From: Oceanobacillus zhaokaii
Lineage (GTDB): Bacteria > Bacillota > Bacilli > Bacillales > Amphibacillaceae
Direction of reading: 5' to 3'
Length of the DNA: 64,000 nt
Assembly: GCF_003352005.1 (NCBI RefSeq)
Contig: NZ_CP024848.1
Location: forward strand, 1 to 64,000
Shown here: piece after piece, positions 31,694 through 40,510 of the stretch
Layout of the letters: each line of letters opens with the position of its first letter
How positions within the stretch are numbered: position 1 is the first letter of the stretch
Translations under genes and position numbers: made by a program
Notes under the pieces: generated by a model
Database searches by the model: none
Told to the model about the DNA's origin: nothing
What the model saw: the letters and a program-made list of their open reading frames with translations, nothing else

Positions 31694-32008
31694 ATGAAGG
31701 GAAATATGAATAACATGATGAAGCAAATGCAAAAAATGCAAAAGAAAATGATGCAAGCACAGGATGAACTTCATGAAATGACATTCGAAGCATCTGCTGG
31801 CGGTGGAATGGTAACTGTTGCTGCTAACGGTAAAAAAGAAATTACAGATGTTCAAATTAAAGAGGAAGTTGTCGATCCAGACGATATCGAAATGCTGCAA
31901 GACCTTATTGTTGCAGCAGTAAATGATGTAATCAAGCAAGTAGATGACAAAACAAATGATACAATGGGACAATTTACAAAAGGGCTAAACGTTCCAGGTA
32001 TGTTCTAA
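31694..32008 (+). CDS. yaaK: Nucleoid-associated protein YaaK (EbfC family)
   Basis: The protein is a 104-residue EbfC/YbaB dimer that coats DNA without strong sequence preference. A methionine-, lysine- and glutamine-rich helix ([19 protein letters not shown]) opens it, followed by the conserved [20 protein letters not shown] sheet and a C-terminal helix. The ATG at 31694 lies 7 bases after AAGGAGGTATTT; the upstream extension of the frame has no site. The dnaX-yaaK-recR order is conserved in most bacteria. Confidence 0.97.
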   Translation: MKGNMNNMMKQMQKMQKKMMQAQDELHEMTFEASAGGGMVTVAANGKKEITDVQIKEEVVDPDDIEMLQDLIVAAVNDVIKQVDDKTNDTMGQFTKGLNVPGMF

Positions 32009-32074
32009 ACTAATTATAGTATTGTGCCGATAGATGGGAATGTTATTATCAGCACATATCGTTTCAGGCGCCGG

Positions 32075-32105
32075 GCGACAAATGAATTTTATGTCCATTT
32101 GTCGC
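32075..32105 (+). terminator. Hairpin between yaaK and recR
   Basis: A perfect 10-bp stem GCGACAAATG/CATTTGTCGC. There is no T-tract, so it may be an RNA-processing or attenuating hairpin more than a full terminator. Confidence 0.45.
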
Positions 32106-32145
32106 TTACAAGGCGTTTCTGCTTTAAAAGTAGGAGGCATATTGA

Positions 32146-32742
32146 ATGTATTATCCAGAACCAATTTCAAAACTTATTGATAGTTTTACAAAGCTGCCAG
32201 GGATTGGACCAAAAACAGCCGTCCGACTGGCATTTTTTGTAATAAATATGAAAGATGATGATGTGTTCGATTTTGCGAATGCATTGGTAAATGCAAAACG
32301 TGAATTAACTCATTGCAACGTATGTGGCAATATTACCGATCAGGATCCATGTTTAATTTGCCAAGATAATTCTCGAGATAATTCGATTATTTGTGTTGTT
32401 CAAGATCCGAAAGATGTTATTGCAATGGAAAGAATGAAGGAGTTCCAAGGTAAGTACCATGTACTCAACGGTGTGATTTCACCAATGGATGGGATTGGAC
32501 CGGAGGATATTAATGTTCCTGCATTACTTAATCGTCTAAAAGATGATGAGGTAAAGGAAATCATTTTAGCAACTAATCCAAACATCGAAGGGGAAGCGAC
32601 CGCGATGTATATTTCTCGACTCGTTAAACCATCTGGAATCAAGACAACAAGAATTGCCCATGGATTACCTGTAGGTGGCGACTTGGAATATGCCGATGAA
32701 GTGACATTATCCAAGGCGTTAGAGGGAAGAAGAGATTTATAG
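32146..32742 (+). CDS. recR: Recombination protein RecR
   Basis: RecR forms a DNA-clamp ring and with RecO and RecF loads RecA at gaps. The 198 residues contain an N-terminal helix-hairpin-helix ([18 protein letters not shown]), a zinc finger [16 protein letters not shown] and a TOPRIM domain with [29 protein letters not shown] precedes the ATG. recF is encoded in the same window near oriC. yaaL follows 86 bases later. Confidence 0.98.
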   Translation: MYYPEPISKLIDSFTKLPGIGPKTAVRLAFFVINMKDDDVFDFANALVNAKRELTHCNVCGNITDQDPCLICQDNSRDNSIICVVQDPKDVIAMERMKEFQGKYHVLNGVISPMDGIGPEDINVPALLNRLKDDEVKEIILATNPNIEGEATAMYISRLVKPSGIKTTRIAHGLPVGGDLEYADEVTLSKALEGRRDL

Positions 32743-32828
32743 ATAGAACTATTTAAGTTGATGATACAAAAAGCTGTAGTCGAAATAATAAATACAGCTA
32801 AGTTTTCTAAAAGTTAGGTGAAGCTTCC

Positions 32829-33041
32829 ATGGCTAAGAAGATTAACAAAAAGGATGTCGACGAGGAATTACTAGATGCTATTTTAAATTTGGAAAAGGAA
32901 TGGAAACATATTCAATCCATTGTTGAACTGAGTATTGAACCAACTCAGAGTGGCCTTGAACGAGCAAAGCTTACCCAGGCAAAATATCTATTCTTATTGC
33001 GTGAGGCTAGACATCGGAGAGTTAGTGCGCGTAAGGTGTAG
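32829..33041 (+). CDS. yaaL: YaaL, DUF2508 family protein
   Basis: This 70-residue, mostly helical and basic protein belongs to DUF2508 (YaaL). The sequence shows EELLDAILNLEKEWKHIQSIVE and the C-terminal YLFLLREARHRRVSARK typical of the family. Its function is unknown. It has no signal or membrane helix. AGTTAGGTGAAGC precedes the ATG. The recR-yaaL-bofA order matches B. subtilis, which supports the name. Confidence 0.92.
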   Translation: MAKKINKKDVDEELLDAILNLEKEWKHIQSIVELSIEPTQSGLERAKLTQAKYLFLLREARHRRVSARKV

Positions 33042-33097
33042 CAATAGATTAGTAGAATAATAGATACGAAATCGGAGCATGGGGCAGTTTGTATCTG

Positions 33098-33150
33098 GTT
33101 TTCTTGGTAGTTAAGAAAGTATAATGCTTTCTTACTGATTCGTTTTTGAT
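33098..33150 (+). repeat. Dispersed repeat B, short degenerate copy
   Basis: TTCTTGGTAGTTAAGAAAGT...CTTTCTTACTGATTCG resembles the left part of the copies at 33783 and 39379, with its AAGAAAG/CTTTCTT arms able to pair. Confidence 0.4.
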
Positions 33151-33218
33151 TTTTTTGTTCTTTTTCTTCTGTTTTCCTCATATGTACTAAGTAGGACAGG
33201 GAAAAGGAGTTGAATACG

Positions 33219-33488
33219 ATGGGTTCTGGTTCTATGATTGTAATTGGTATTAGTGTTGCATTAATTATCATTTTACTCTTTGTTGGTACACCTCTTAAAC
33301 CATTGCGATTTATTGGACAGGCAGTTGTAAAGCTGGGAATTGGTGTTTTACTATTATTCTTTTTTAATGTTGTTGGCGGTTACCTCGGCCTTCACATTCC
33401 TATTAATCTATTTACTGCAGTAGTTTCTGGATTCTTAGGTGTATTCGGAGTTGCATCGCTTGCAGCGATTCATTTGTTTATTCTATAA
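33219..33488 (+). CDS. bofA: Pro-sigma-K processing inhibitor BofA
   Basis: BofA sits in the outer forespore membrane and, with SpoIVFA, holds the SpoIVFB protease inactive until the forespore signals, which delays sigma-K. The 89-residue protein has two or three hydrophobic segments (IVIGISVALIIILLFVG; LGIGVLLLFFFNVVGG) and a conserved hydrophilic centre. The ATG at 33219 lies 9 bases after AAAAGGAG; a TTG three codons earlier overlaps the site. In B. subtilis an rRNA operon follows; here csfB follows directly. Confidence 0.93.
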   Translation: MGSGSMIVIGISVALIIILLFVGTPLKPLRFIGQAVVKLGIGVLLLFFFNVVGGYLGLHIPINLFTAVVSGFLGVFGVASLAAIHLFIL

Positions 33489-33506
33489 ATTCATTCCAGC
33501 CTCCCG

Positions 33507-33535
33507 GTATAAACTCCGTTAGATTAGGAGATACT
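33507..33535 (+). promoter_or_regulatory. Forespore (sigma-F/G) promoter of gin
   Basis: GTATA (33507-33511), a 15-base spacer and GGAGATACT (33527-33535) fit the sigma-F consensus GYWTA / GGNNANANT. The B. subtilis gene is transcribed by sigma-F, so the match agrees with known biology. Confidence 0.75.
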
Positions 33536-33549
33536 GTTTTCTAACGGAG
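33514..33549 (+). promoter_or_regulatory. Inverted repeat able to cover the gin ribosome-binding site
   Basis: CTCCGTTAGA (33514-33523) and TCTAACGGAG (33540-33549) are perfect complements. The right arm contains the start of the ACGGAGGTGG site of gin. A transcript from bofA would carry both arms; one from the sigma-F promoter would start within or after the second. Confidence 0.6.
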
Positions 33550-33557
33550 GTGGGAAA

Positions 33558-33749
33558 ATGAATCTATCTAATTCCATTAAAAGCTGTGGGATTTGTGAAG
33601 AACAAAAGCGGGAAGGAATCCATTTATACAATTTCTTTATCTGTAGTGAATGTGAGCATAATATGATTCATACGGAGCCGAGAGAAGAGAAATATAATTA
33701 CTATTTGCAAAAACTAAAGAATATTAGTCAACCAACATTATTTTCATAG
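33558..33749 (+). CDS. csfB: Anti-sigma-G factor Gin (CsfB)
   Basis: Gin binds and inhibits sigma-G (and sigma-E in the forespore), which times late forespore gene expression. The 63-residue zinc protein has the pattern CGICEEQKREGIHLYNFFIC followed by SEC, giving the two CxxC knuckles, and the ending YYLQKLKNISQPTLFS like B. subtilis CsfB. ACGGAGGTGGGAAA precedes the ATG. It has its own forespore promoter and stands between bofA and yaaO. The xpaC-type gene found next in B. subtilis is missing. Confidence 0.95.
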   Translation: MNLSNSIKSCGICEEQKREGIHLYNFFICSECEHNMIHTEPREEKYNYYLQKLKNISQPTLFS

Positions 33750-33782
33750 AATATCCCGGGTCTTTGCTTGCAAAGGCTCTTT

Positions 33783-33862
33783 TTCTTGGTAGTAAGCAAG
33801 TACATAACATTCATACTAATAAGTGCAAGTGCAAATATGGCAGCCCAGTCACTGAGAGGCTT
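33783..33862 (+). repeat. Dispersed repeat B copy
   Basis: TTCTTGGTAGTAAGCAAGTA...AATAAGTGCAAGTGCAA...GAGGCTTG shares the order of motifs with the copies at 39379 and 53156. Confidence 0.45.
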
Positions 33863-33924
33863 GTAACCATCCAAGTTCTAATCTTAATATAGTATTAGAT
33901 AGATATAGAAGGGGATTTTTCAAA

Positions 33925-35427
33925 TTGAATTTGGACCAAAATAAAACACCACTATTACATAAATTAAATCAATTTAAAGCTAGTAACCCAATCTCCTTTC
34001 ATGTACCGGGGCATAAGAATGGAACGGTTTTTCCGGAATTTGGCCGTACTTCATTTGATTCGATATTATCGATAGATTATACAGAGCTACCAGGATTGGA
34101 TGATTTACATGCACCAACGGAAGCAATTGCTGCGGCAGAGGAATTAGCAGCCGATTTTTTCCAAGCGGACCATACCTTTTTCCTCGTTGGTGGCAGTACT
34201 GCTGGTAATTTGGCGATGATATTAGCTGCATGCACAGTAGGAGATAAAATTATCGTTCAACGGAATTGTCACAAATCGATTATGAATGGACTGGAACTAA
34301 GTGGAGCAAAACCAGTTTTCATTGCACCGATATATGATGAAACGGCCGGCCGTTATACGAATCCAAGCATCGTGATTTTAGAGGAAGCACTCAAGAAGCA
34401 CCCAGATGCAAAGGCAGTCGTGCTTACATACCCTGACTATTTTGGGGAAATTTATGATTTAGAGCGAATGATTGATGTAGCACACTCGCATCAAATCCCA
34501 GTTTTAGTTGATGAAGCACACGGGGTTCACTTTTCATTGGGAGATCCATTTCCGCAATCTGCACTGAAACTTGGAGCGGATGTCGTCGTTCAATCTGCAC
34601 ATAAAATGGCACCTGCAATGACGATGGCTTCTTTATTACATTTCCAATCATCGCTTGTTTCCAAGGATAAGATTGCTCATTATTTACAAATCATTCAATC
34701 GAGCAGCCCTTCATATCCGTTAATGGCTTCATTGGATATTGCCCGTTTTTATTTAGCAACATTTTCACAGGAAATGAAGGACGCCACAATGCAAAGTGTG
34801 AGAACTGTTAGGGATATTATGAATAATTCTGAACACTGGGATATTTTGCCGATTACGGAAAATGCCGACCCGTTGAAAATTACGTTCCACGTGAAACATT
34901 GGCGGTCAGCAAAAGAAATTGCCACGCTTTTTGAAAAGGAACATATATATCCAGAGCTTGTCACATATAATCAAATTCTGTTTATTCATGGTCTGTCACC
35001 GTTCAAGGAATTACCACGATTAAAAAGAGCGGTAAACCGCATTAACGAGCAATTAAAAAGAGATTTAGGCACAACATACAACAATCAACATCCAATTAAT
35101 GCAAATATGTGTTTGGATGGACCTCACTGCAAAAAAGTATTAAATCATGCTACAATAGAATTAACAACACAAAATATCCAATCGATTCAGGAGCTGGAAT
35201 TATCTTATCAGACCATGAATCAATTACAATATTTTCAGGTTCCTTTCGTCCAAGCAATTGGCGAAATAGCTGCTGAAGCCGTTATTCCATACCCACCAGG
35301 AATACCTCTTATCCTTAAAGGAGAGAGGATTACAGCAGAGCATGTAGAAATAATCGAGCAATTACAAGAAAAAGGTGTTCGGATCCAACAACGGGATCAA
35401 GGCATCAGGATATTTGGAAACAGATAA
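33925..35427 (+). CDS. yaaO: Orn/Lys/Arg decarboxylase family PLP enzyme YaaO
   Basis: The 500-residue protein is a fold-type I PLP enzyme of the basic amino-acid decarboxylase family, which makes agmatine, cadaverine or putrescine. Conserved text includes [12 protein letters not shown] at the N-terminus, [22 protein letters not shown] and the PLP-lysine motif [13 protein letters not shown]. The TTG start is 9 bases after AGAAGGGGAT and gives the family N-terminus. The exact substrate cannot be told; B. subtilis YaaO is likewise not well defined. The stop overlaps the tmk ribosome-binding site, so the two are coupled. Confidence 0.94.
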   Translation: MNLDQNKTPLLHKLNQFKASNPISFHVPGHKNGTVFPEFGRTSFDSILSIDYTELPGLDDLHAPTEAIAAAEELAADFFQADHTFFLVGGSTAGNLAMILAACTVGDKIIVQRNCHKSIMNGLELSGAKPVFIAPIYDETAGRYTNPSIVILEEALKKHPDAKAVVLTYPDYFGEIYDLERMIDVAHSHQIPVLVDEAHGVHFSLGDPFPQSALKLGADVVVQSAHKMAPAMTMASLLHFQSSLVSKDKIAHYLQIIQSSSPSYPLMASLDIARFYLATFSQEMKDATMQSVRTVRDIMNNSEHWDILPITENADPLKITFHVKHWRSAKEIATLFEKEHIYPELVTYNQILFIHGLSPFKELPRLKRAVNRINEQLKRDLGTTYNNQHPINANMCLDGPHCKKVLNHATIELTTQNIQSIQELELSYQTMNQLQYFQVPFVQAIGEIAAEAVIPYPPGIPLILKGERITAEHVEIIEQLQEKGVRIQQRDQGIRIFGNR

Positions 35428-35440
35428 GGAGATTTATTAC

Positions 35441-36070
35441 GTGAACGGACATTTTATAACATTTGAAGGTGGCGAAGGTGCTGGAAAGACAACAATTCTC
35501 CAAACCTTAAGTGAAAAGCTGCAGAAGCAAGGCTTTGAAGTAATTGCAACACGGGAGCCTGGTGGAATAGAAATTTCCGAGCAAATTAGAAAGGTCATTC
35601 TCGATCCACAAAATACGAAGATGGAAGAACGTACAGAAGCACTCCTATATGCAGCTGCACGGAGGCAGCATCTAGTAGAAAAGGTCATTCCAGCATTAGA
35701 GCAAGGTAAGATAGTATTATGCGATCGATTTATTGATAGCAGTCTTGCTTATCAAGGGCATGCGAGAGGACTAGGCATTGATGAAGTATTTGCAATCAAT
35801 CAATTTGCGATTAAAGACTGCATGCCGACATTAACTTTATTTTTTGATATTGCACCAAAGAAGGGATTAGAGCGCATTGCGTCGAATAAAGAAAGAGAAA
35901 GAAATCGTTTGGACTTAGAAAATCTCGCATTTCATGAACGTGTCTATGAAGGCTACCAAAAGCTTATCGGGAAATTTCCAAATCGAATTTCAACAATTAA
36001 TGCCGATCAATCGTTGGAAAATGTCGAGCGAGATGCAATGGCACGAATTGCTGCATACCTTAAGAAGTGA
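35441..36070 (+). CDS. tmk: Thymidylate kinase
   Basis: Tmk phosphorylates dTMP to dTDP. I start it at the GTG at 35441 ([18 protein letters not shown]), because AAGGAG lies 9 bases ahead and this gives the normal N-terminus with the P-loop at residues 10-17; the 209-residue length is also normal. The [16 protein letters not shown] motif and the lid with RERNRLD follow. It begins 13 bases after yaaO. The tmk-darA-yaaR-holB-ricT-yabA run is a conserved Bacillus operon. Confidence 0.97.
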   Translation: MNGHFITFEGGEGAGKTTILQTLSEKLQKQGFEVIATREPGGIEISEQIRKVILDPQNTKMEERTEALLYAAARRQHLVEKVIPALEQGKIVLCDRFIDSSLAYQGHARGLGIDEVFAINQFAIKDCMPTLTLFFDIAPKKGLERIASNKERERNRLDLENLAFHERVYEGYQKLIGKFPNRISTINADQSLENVERDAMARIAAYLKK

Positions 36071-36128
36071 AAGAAATATATTCATCGAGATAAAGATAAA
36101 CAGCTTATTACAATTCTAAGGGAGATGA

Positions 36129-36464
<336 letters not shown>

Positions 36465-36562
36465 AATAGAAGCTAAATATTTTCACCATAAACTCAAAAG
36501 TCTTACGAGAGTGGGACAGAATTTTATTTACTAAGAGGGATAGAAATATATTTTCCTACCAA

Positions 36563-36600
36563 ATCCCAGCGTAGTGTATTTTCGGAGCGGTTGGCCAGTG
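36563..36600 (-). repeat. Dispersed repeat A, minimal palindromic copy
   Basis: CCCAGCGTAGTGTATTTTCGG followed by AGCGGTTGGCC is nearly the same as the minimal copy at 16879 and is the reverse complement of the left end of the full elements. Confidence 0.6.
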
Positions 36601-36641
36601 GTGAAGTTTGCAGTATATATACAAGAAAGGGGACTGTCCAT

Positions 36642-37076
36642 ATGAAGATTACGAGTGAAATACAGGCAAAAACAGAACCGAAATATATTCGTCAAGCTGC
36701 ATCTGATACACAAGTATTTAACAAAATGGTACAGTCCCAAGCAACGAATTTAAAGCAACAAGAATTAGAGCAATTAATGAAGAATATTACCTTACAAGGA
36801 AACAAGCTTGCTCGTTTCCGTACGTTTCGTGATTTAGCAAAATTTAAACGAATGATTAAGGACTTTTTAGGTGAGACGGTTTCGACCGGATTAGAACTCC
36901 AGAAGAAGCATAGCTTCGGTTTGAATGGACATAATCAAAAATTAACAACTGTAAAAGAAATTGACGAGAAATTACTAGAATTAACAGAAGAAATTATGAA
37001 TCAAGAAAAAAAGACAGTAGATATCCTTGGCCTAATTGGTGAAATTAAGGGATTACTGATTAATTTATATACGTAA
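36642..37076 (+). CDS. yaaR: YaaR, DUF327 family protein
   Basis: This 144-residue protein belongs to DUF327 (YaaR); the function is unknown. It is helical and basic, with the family pattern FNKMVQSQATNLKQQELEQL, the central AKFKRMIKDFLGETV and a C-terminal EEIMNQEKKTVDILGLIGEIKGLLINLY. The ATG at 36642 follows AAAGGGGACTGTCC; the open frame before it runs through a repeat and has no site. It sits in the tmk-holB operon, which hints at a role around DNA replication or development. Confidence 0.92.
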   Translation: MKITSEIQAKTEPKYIRQAASDTQVFNKMVQSQATNLKQQELEQLMKNITLQGNKLARFRTFRDLAKFKRMIKDFLGETVSTGLELQKKHSFGLNGHNQKLTTVKEIDEKLLELTEEIMNQEKKTVDILGLIGEIKGLLINLYT

Positions 37077-37143
37077 TTGACAATGAAGCAAGTAAACTGC
37101 TTTTAATTGTTTAGATACATGGAAATATTGAGGGCGGGTACTT

Positions 37144-38133
37144 ATGAAAACATGGTCTGAAGTTGCTGAAGTCCAGCCACTTGCAAGCAAAATTATCATG
37201 AATAGTATCAAGAAGGGCCGTATTTCTCATGCCTATTTGCTCCAAGGTGAACGAGGAACAGGTAAGGAAGCAATTGGTTTATTGATTGCAAAGGGTCTTT
37301 TTTGTGAACATAAAGTTGGCATTGAGCCATGTAATGAATGTATAAACTGTAAACGAATCAATTCACATAACCATCCAGATGTGCATTGGATAGAGCCAGA
37401 TGGATCATCAATCAAGAAGGAACAGGTAGAGAATTTACAAAAGGAGTTTGCTTATTCTGGACTGGAATCCAATCAGAAGGCATATATCATTAAAGATGCT
37501 GACACATTAACCGTCAATGCATCAAATCGAATTTTGAAGTTTTTGGAGGAGCCCAGTAAGCAAACTACCGCAATTATGCTGACGGCAAACGGTCAAGCGA
37601 TTATACCCACAATTAAATCCAGGTGCCAGGTGATTGAATTAAAGCCTTTAAATCCACATTTTTTCAGACAGCAGTTAATTGAAAAAGGAATGGTGAAAGA
37701 ATCGGCAATTCTTATGAGTGCGTTGACGAATAATCTGGAAGAGGCTATTGCTTGGAAAGAGGATGCTTGGTTTGCAGAAGCGAGAAAATTAATGGTACAA
37801 TTGATTGAAATATTTACAGATCAGCATCAAGATGTTTATCTGTATATCCATAGTCATTTACTGCCACATTTTAAAGAAAGAACAGAGCAGGAAAGAGGAC
37901 TAGATTTATTGCTTTTGGCTTTAAGAGATATTCTTTACTTCCATATTGGGAATGAAAAAGCAATGGTATTCTTTAGTCCTAATGATGATCTGCTAGAGAA
38001 GGCGGCAATGATCTTTTCACAAGAGAAATTAGTGAAAAATTTAGATGCGGTCTTACATGCAAAGCGGAAATTGAAGCAGAACGTCCAGCCGACATTAGTG
38101 ATGGAACAACTGATGCTTCAAATACAGGGGTGA
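37144..38133 (+). CDS. holB: DNA polymerase III subunit delta prime
   Basis: HolB is the stator of the clamp loader, working with DnaX and HolA. The 329 residues include an AAA+ module with a degenerate P-loop GERGTGKEAIG, a zinc module with cysteines in CNECINCKRI, and the SRC motif IKSRCQVIEL. The C-terminal collar domain follows from about residue 210. GAGGGCGGGTACTT precedes the ATG. ricT begins 7 bases after its stop. Confidence 0.97.
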   Translation: MKTWSEVAEVQPLASKIIMNSIKKGRISHAYLLQGERGTGKEAIGLLIAKGLFCEHKVGIEPCNECINCKRINSHNHPDVHWIEPDGSSIKKEQVENLQKEFAYSGLESNQKAYIIKDADTLTVNASNRILKFLEEPSKQTTAIMLTANGQAIIPTIKSRCQVIELKPLNPHFFRQQLIEKGMVKESAILMSALTNNLEEAIAWKEDAWFAEARKLMVQLIEIFTDQHQDVYLYIHSHLLPHFKERTEQERGLDLLLLALRDILYFHIGNEKAMVFFSPNDDLLEKAAMIFSQEKLVKNLDAVLHAKRKLKQNVQPTLVMEQLMLQIQG

Positions 38134-38140
38134 AAGGTTA

Positions 38141-38974
38141 ATGATAGAAGTTATTGGTGTCCGCTTTAAAAAAGCGGGTAAAATATATTATTTTGATCCA
38201 GGAATGGACAATATAGCTTTAAATAGCTACGTTATTGTTGAAACTGTACGTGGCGTAGAATTTGGAAAAGTTGTCATTACAAACAAGAAAGTAGATGAAG
38301 AGGATGTCGTTCTTCCTTTAAAGAAGGTATTGCGGGTCGCCGATGAAAAGGACAAACTTGTTGTAGTGGAGAATCAAGAGCAAGCGAAGAAGGCATTCCA
38401 GGTTTGTACGAATAAAATTGGCGAACATAAGTTAGATATGAATCTAGTAGAAGTAGAATATACATTTGACCGCAATAAGATTATTTTCTATTTTACTGCA
38501 GATGGTCGTGTTGACTTCCGTAACTTAGTAAAAGACTTAGCATCCATGTTCAAAACACGAATTGAGCTTCGTCAAATTGGGGTTCGTGATGAAGCGAAGA
38601 TGTTAGGTGGGATTGGTCCTTGTGGAAGAATGCTTTGTTGTTCGACTTTTCTGGGTGATTTCGAACCCGTATCAATTAAGATGGCAAAGGATCAAAATCT
38701 TTCCTTGAATCCAGCAAAAATTTCCGGATTATGTGGTCGTTTAATGTGTTGTTTGAAATACGAAAATGATGATTACGAGACAGCAAAACGAGAATTACCA
38801 GACATTGGAGAAGCAATAAAGACTCCATTTGGTAAGGGGAAAGTTGTTGGCCTCAATATCCTTGAAAGACTCATTCAGATTGAAGTACCTGAAAAGGAAC
38901 GCGTGATCGAATATACACTGGACGAACTAATTGAAGAGGGAATAGTAGCTCAGGGCCACAAAATGAAGAGGTGA
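38141..38974 (+). CDS. ricT: PSP1-domain protein RicT (YaaT)
   Basis: RicT with RicA and RicF forms the Y-complex, which carries iron-sulfur clusters, promotes RNase Y cleavage of mRNAs and affects sporulation, competence and biofilms. The 277-residue protein has the PSP1 core and cysteines C161, C166, C167, C198, C203 and C204 in the motifs GPCGRMLCC and GLCGRLMCC, which include the cluster ligands known in B. subtilis. The ATG is preceded by GTGAAAGGTTA, overlapping the holB end. yabA starts almost at its stop. Confidence 0.97.
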   Translation: MIEVIGVRFKKAGKIYYFDPGMDNIALNSYVIVETVRGVEFGKVVITNKKVDEEDVVLPLKKVLRVADEKDKLVVVENQEQAKKAFQVCTNKIGEHKLDMNLVEVEYTFDRNKIIFYFTADGRVDFRNLVKDLASMFKTRIELRQIGVRDEAKMLGGIGPCGRMLCCSTFLGDFEPVSIKMAKDQNLSLNPAKISGLCGRLMCCLKYENDDYETAKRELPDIGEAIKTPFGKGKVVGLNILERLIQIEVPEKERVIEYTLDELIEEGIVAQGHKMKR

Positions 38975-38980
38975 GTGGGC

Positions 38981-39337
38981 GTGAACAACAGGCAAATATT
39001 TGACCAAGTATCTGATATGGAAAAGCAAATTGGTGAATTGTATGAACAGCTTGGGGACCTAAAAGGGAGACTTAGTGCTTTACTGGAGGAGAACCATCGA
39101 TTGGCCATGGAAAACCATAATCTTAGAAATCATTTGGATCATATTGAGGAAAGTAAGATAGATACGGCGAATAATGATAAAGCGCCTGCTAAAAAGAATA
39201 AATTTCCGAGTGAAGGCTATGATAATTTAGCGCGATTGTATGATGAAGGCTTTCATATTTGTAATTTGGAATTTGGTAGTCCACGTCGAAATGAAGATTG
39301 TATGTTTTGTCTTGAATTCTTTGACAAAACGAAATAG
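38981..39337 (+). CDS. yabA: Replication initiation control protein YabA
   Basis: YabA binds DnaA and the DnaN clamp and limits origin firing. The 118-residue protein has an N-terminal leucine-zipper coiled coil (about residues 1-55, [19 protein letters not shown]) and a C-terminal zinc domain [23 protein letters not shown]...CMFCLEFF. The start is a GTG at 38981, 6 bases after AGAGGTGA; a GTG two codons earlier sits on that site. Its targets dnaA and dnaN are in this window. It closes the tmk operon, followed by a repeat-B element. Confidence 0.96.
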   Translation: MNNRQIFDQVSDMEKQIGELYEQLGDLKGRLSALLEENHRLAMENHNLRNHLDHIEESKIDTANNDKAPAKKNKFPSEGYDNLARLYDEGFHICNLEFGSPRRNEDCMFCLEFFDKTK

Positions 39338-39378
39338 AATGTTAGCTGTCTCATAGAAATGGGGCGGCTTTCTTTAAT

Positions 39379-39468
39379 AGGTAAGAAAGTTTTATAAATT
39401 TTCTTAACGAATAAGTGCAATTAAGGATGTCACCTAAAGGTTTGGCTAATCTTTAGTTTTCTAACATA
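39379..39468 (+). repeat. Dispersed repeat B, best copy
   Basis: About 90 bases run from GGTAAGAAAGTT to AGTTTTCTAAC. The ends are imperfect inverted repeats (TAAGAAAGTT against TTAGAAAACT). The internal motif AACGAATAAGTGCAA is shared with the copies at 4984 and 53156. The size and ends suggest a small non-coding mobile element. Confidence 0.55.
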
Positions 39469-39483
39469 GAACAGGAGAATCAC

Positions 39484-40230
39484 ATGGTACAGTTATATGA
39501 TGATGAAAGATTAGATTATTTATTAGCGGATGAAAGCATGCAAATTATCCAGAGTCCCACTGCCTTTGCCTTCTCTCTTGATGCAGTGCTGCTAGCGGAT
39601 TTCGCGTCGATTCCTTTAAAACGGGGCACCATTTTAGACCTATGTACTGGTAATGGTGTCATACCACTGCTCTTATCCAAACGAACAGTGGCCAAAATAA
39701 CCGGTGTTGAAATTCAGGAACGCATTTTCAATATGGCGACAAGAAATATCGAGCTTAATCAGTTAAGCGAGCAATTACAAGTAATCCATGGCGATTTAAA
39801 AGAAATGCAAGAAATTATTGGGCATAGTTCGTTTGATGTTGTTACATGTAACCCTCCTTATTTTAAGACTCCATCAGCAAGTGAGTATAACCATAATGAA
39901 TATTTAACGATTGCACGACATGAAATCTATTGCACCCTAGAAGACGTCGTTAAGGCCTGCAAGCTGCATGTCAAGCCAGGTGGCAAGGTTGCTATGGTTC
40001 ATCGTCCAGGAAGACTTGTCGATATTATTAGCTTGTTCCGGCAATATCGAATTGAACCGAAGCGGCTGCAGCTTGTCTATCCGAAAAAGGGAAAAGAAGC
40101 AAATATGCTGCTAATTGAGGGGATTCGCGAACGGAAGGCAGATTTAAAGATCCTTCCACCATTGTATATTTATAATGAAGATGGAACCTATACAGATGAA
40201 GCAAAGGAAATTATCTATGGAAGAAAATAA
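39484..40230 (+). CDS. yabB: tRNA1(Val) (adenine37-N6)-methyltransferase-like protein YabB
   Basis: The 248-residue protein is a Rossmann-fold SAM-dependent methyltransferase of the TrmN6/YfiC type. It has the SAM loop [15 protein letters not shown] and the adenine-methyltransferase motif NPPYF at about residues 123-127. By family it should modify A37 next to the anticodon of a tRNA; this is inferred. ACAGGAGAATCAC precedes the ATG. Its end overlaps yazA by 14 bases, and rsmI then overlaps yazA, so the three are translationally coupled. Confidence 0.94.
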   Translation: MVQLYDDERLDYLLADESMQIIQSPTAFAFSLDAVLLADFASIPLKRGTILDLCTGNGVIPLLLSKRTVAKITGVEIQERIFNMATRNIELNQLSEQLQVIHGDLKEMQEIIGHSSFDVVTCNPPYFKTPSASEYNHNEYLTIARHEIYCTLEDVVKACKLHVKPGGKVAMVHRPGRLVDIISLFRQYRIEPKRLQLVYPKKGKEANMLLIEGIRERKADLKILPPLYIYNEDGTYTDEAKEIIYGRK

Positions 40231-40510
40231 ACATATTGTCTACATGCTAAAATGCAAGGACAATACATTTTATACCGGATATACAAATGATTTAGAACAT
40301 CGCTTAAAAATGCATAAGGAAGGTAAAGGTGCAAAATATACAAGAGGAAGAGGCCCCTTCCAGGTTGTTTACATTGAAAAACATGAGGAAAAGCAAAAAG
40401 CAATGCAGCGGGAATACCAAATCAAACAATTATCCCGAATAGAAAAAATACAACTCATTCGAAATTGGCTGAAAGAAGTGATTCAAAATGAAAATACAAA
40501 AGAGCTTTGA
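40217..40510 (+). CDS. yazA: GIY-YIG domain protein YazA
   Basis: The 97-residue protein is a single GIY-YIG nuclease-like domain. Visible motifs are [27 protein letters not shown] and a later glutamate in the helix [14 protein letters not shown]. The family (UPF0213) has no firm function; it is not a homing endonuclease. The ATG at 40217 lies inside the yabB end with AAAGGAAA ahead of it. Neighbouring yabB and rsmI modify RNA, so an RNA- or DNA-processing role is possible but unproven. Confidence 0.93.
   Translation: MEENKHIVYMLKCKDNTFYTGYTNDLEHRLKMHKEGKGAKYTRGRGPFQVVYIEKHEEKQKAMQREYQIKQLSRIEKIQLIRNWLKEVIQNENTKEL

Noticed and set aside
34424..34651. Long antisense frames inside core genes such as yaaO, dnaX, mfd and gyrA
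   Set aside because: They lack ribosome-binding sites and family features and mirror the codon pattern of the real genes.
40217..40510. GIY-YIG homing endonuclease or mobile intron
   Set aside because: It is the conserved small yazA gene, in its normal operon between yabB and rsmI, with no DNA-recognition domain.
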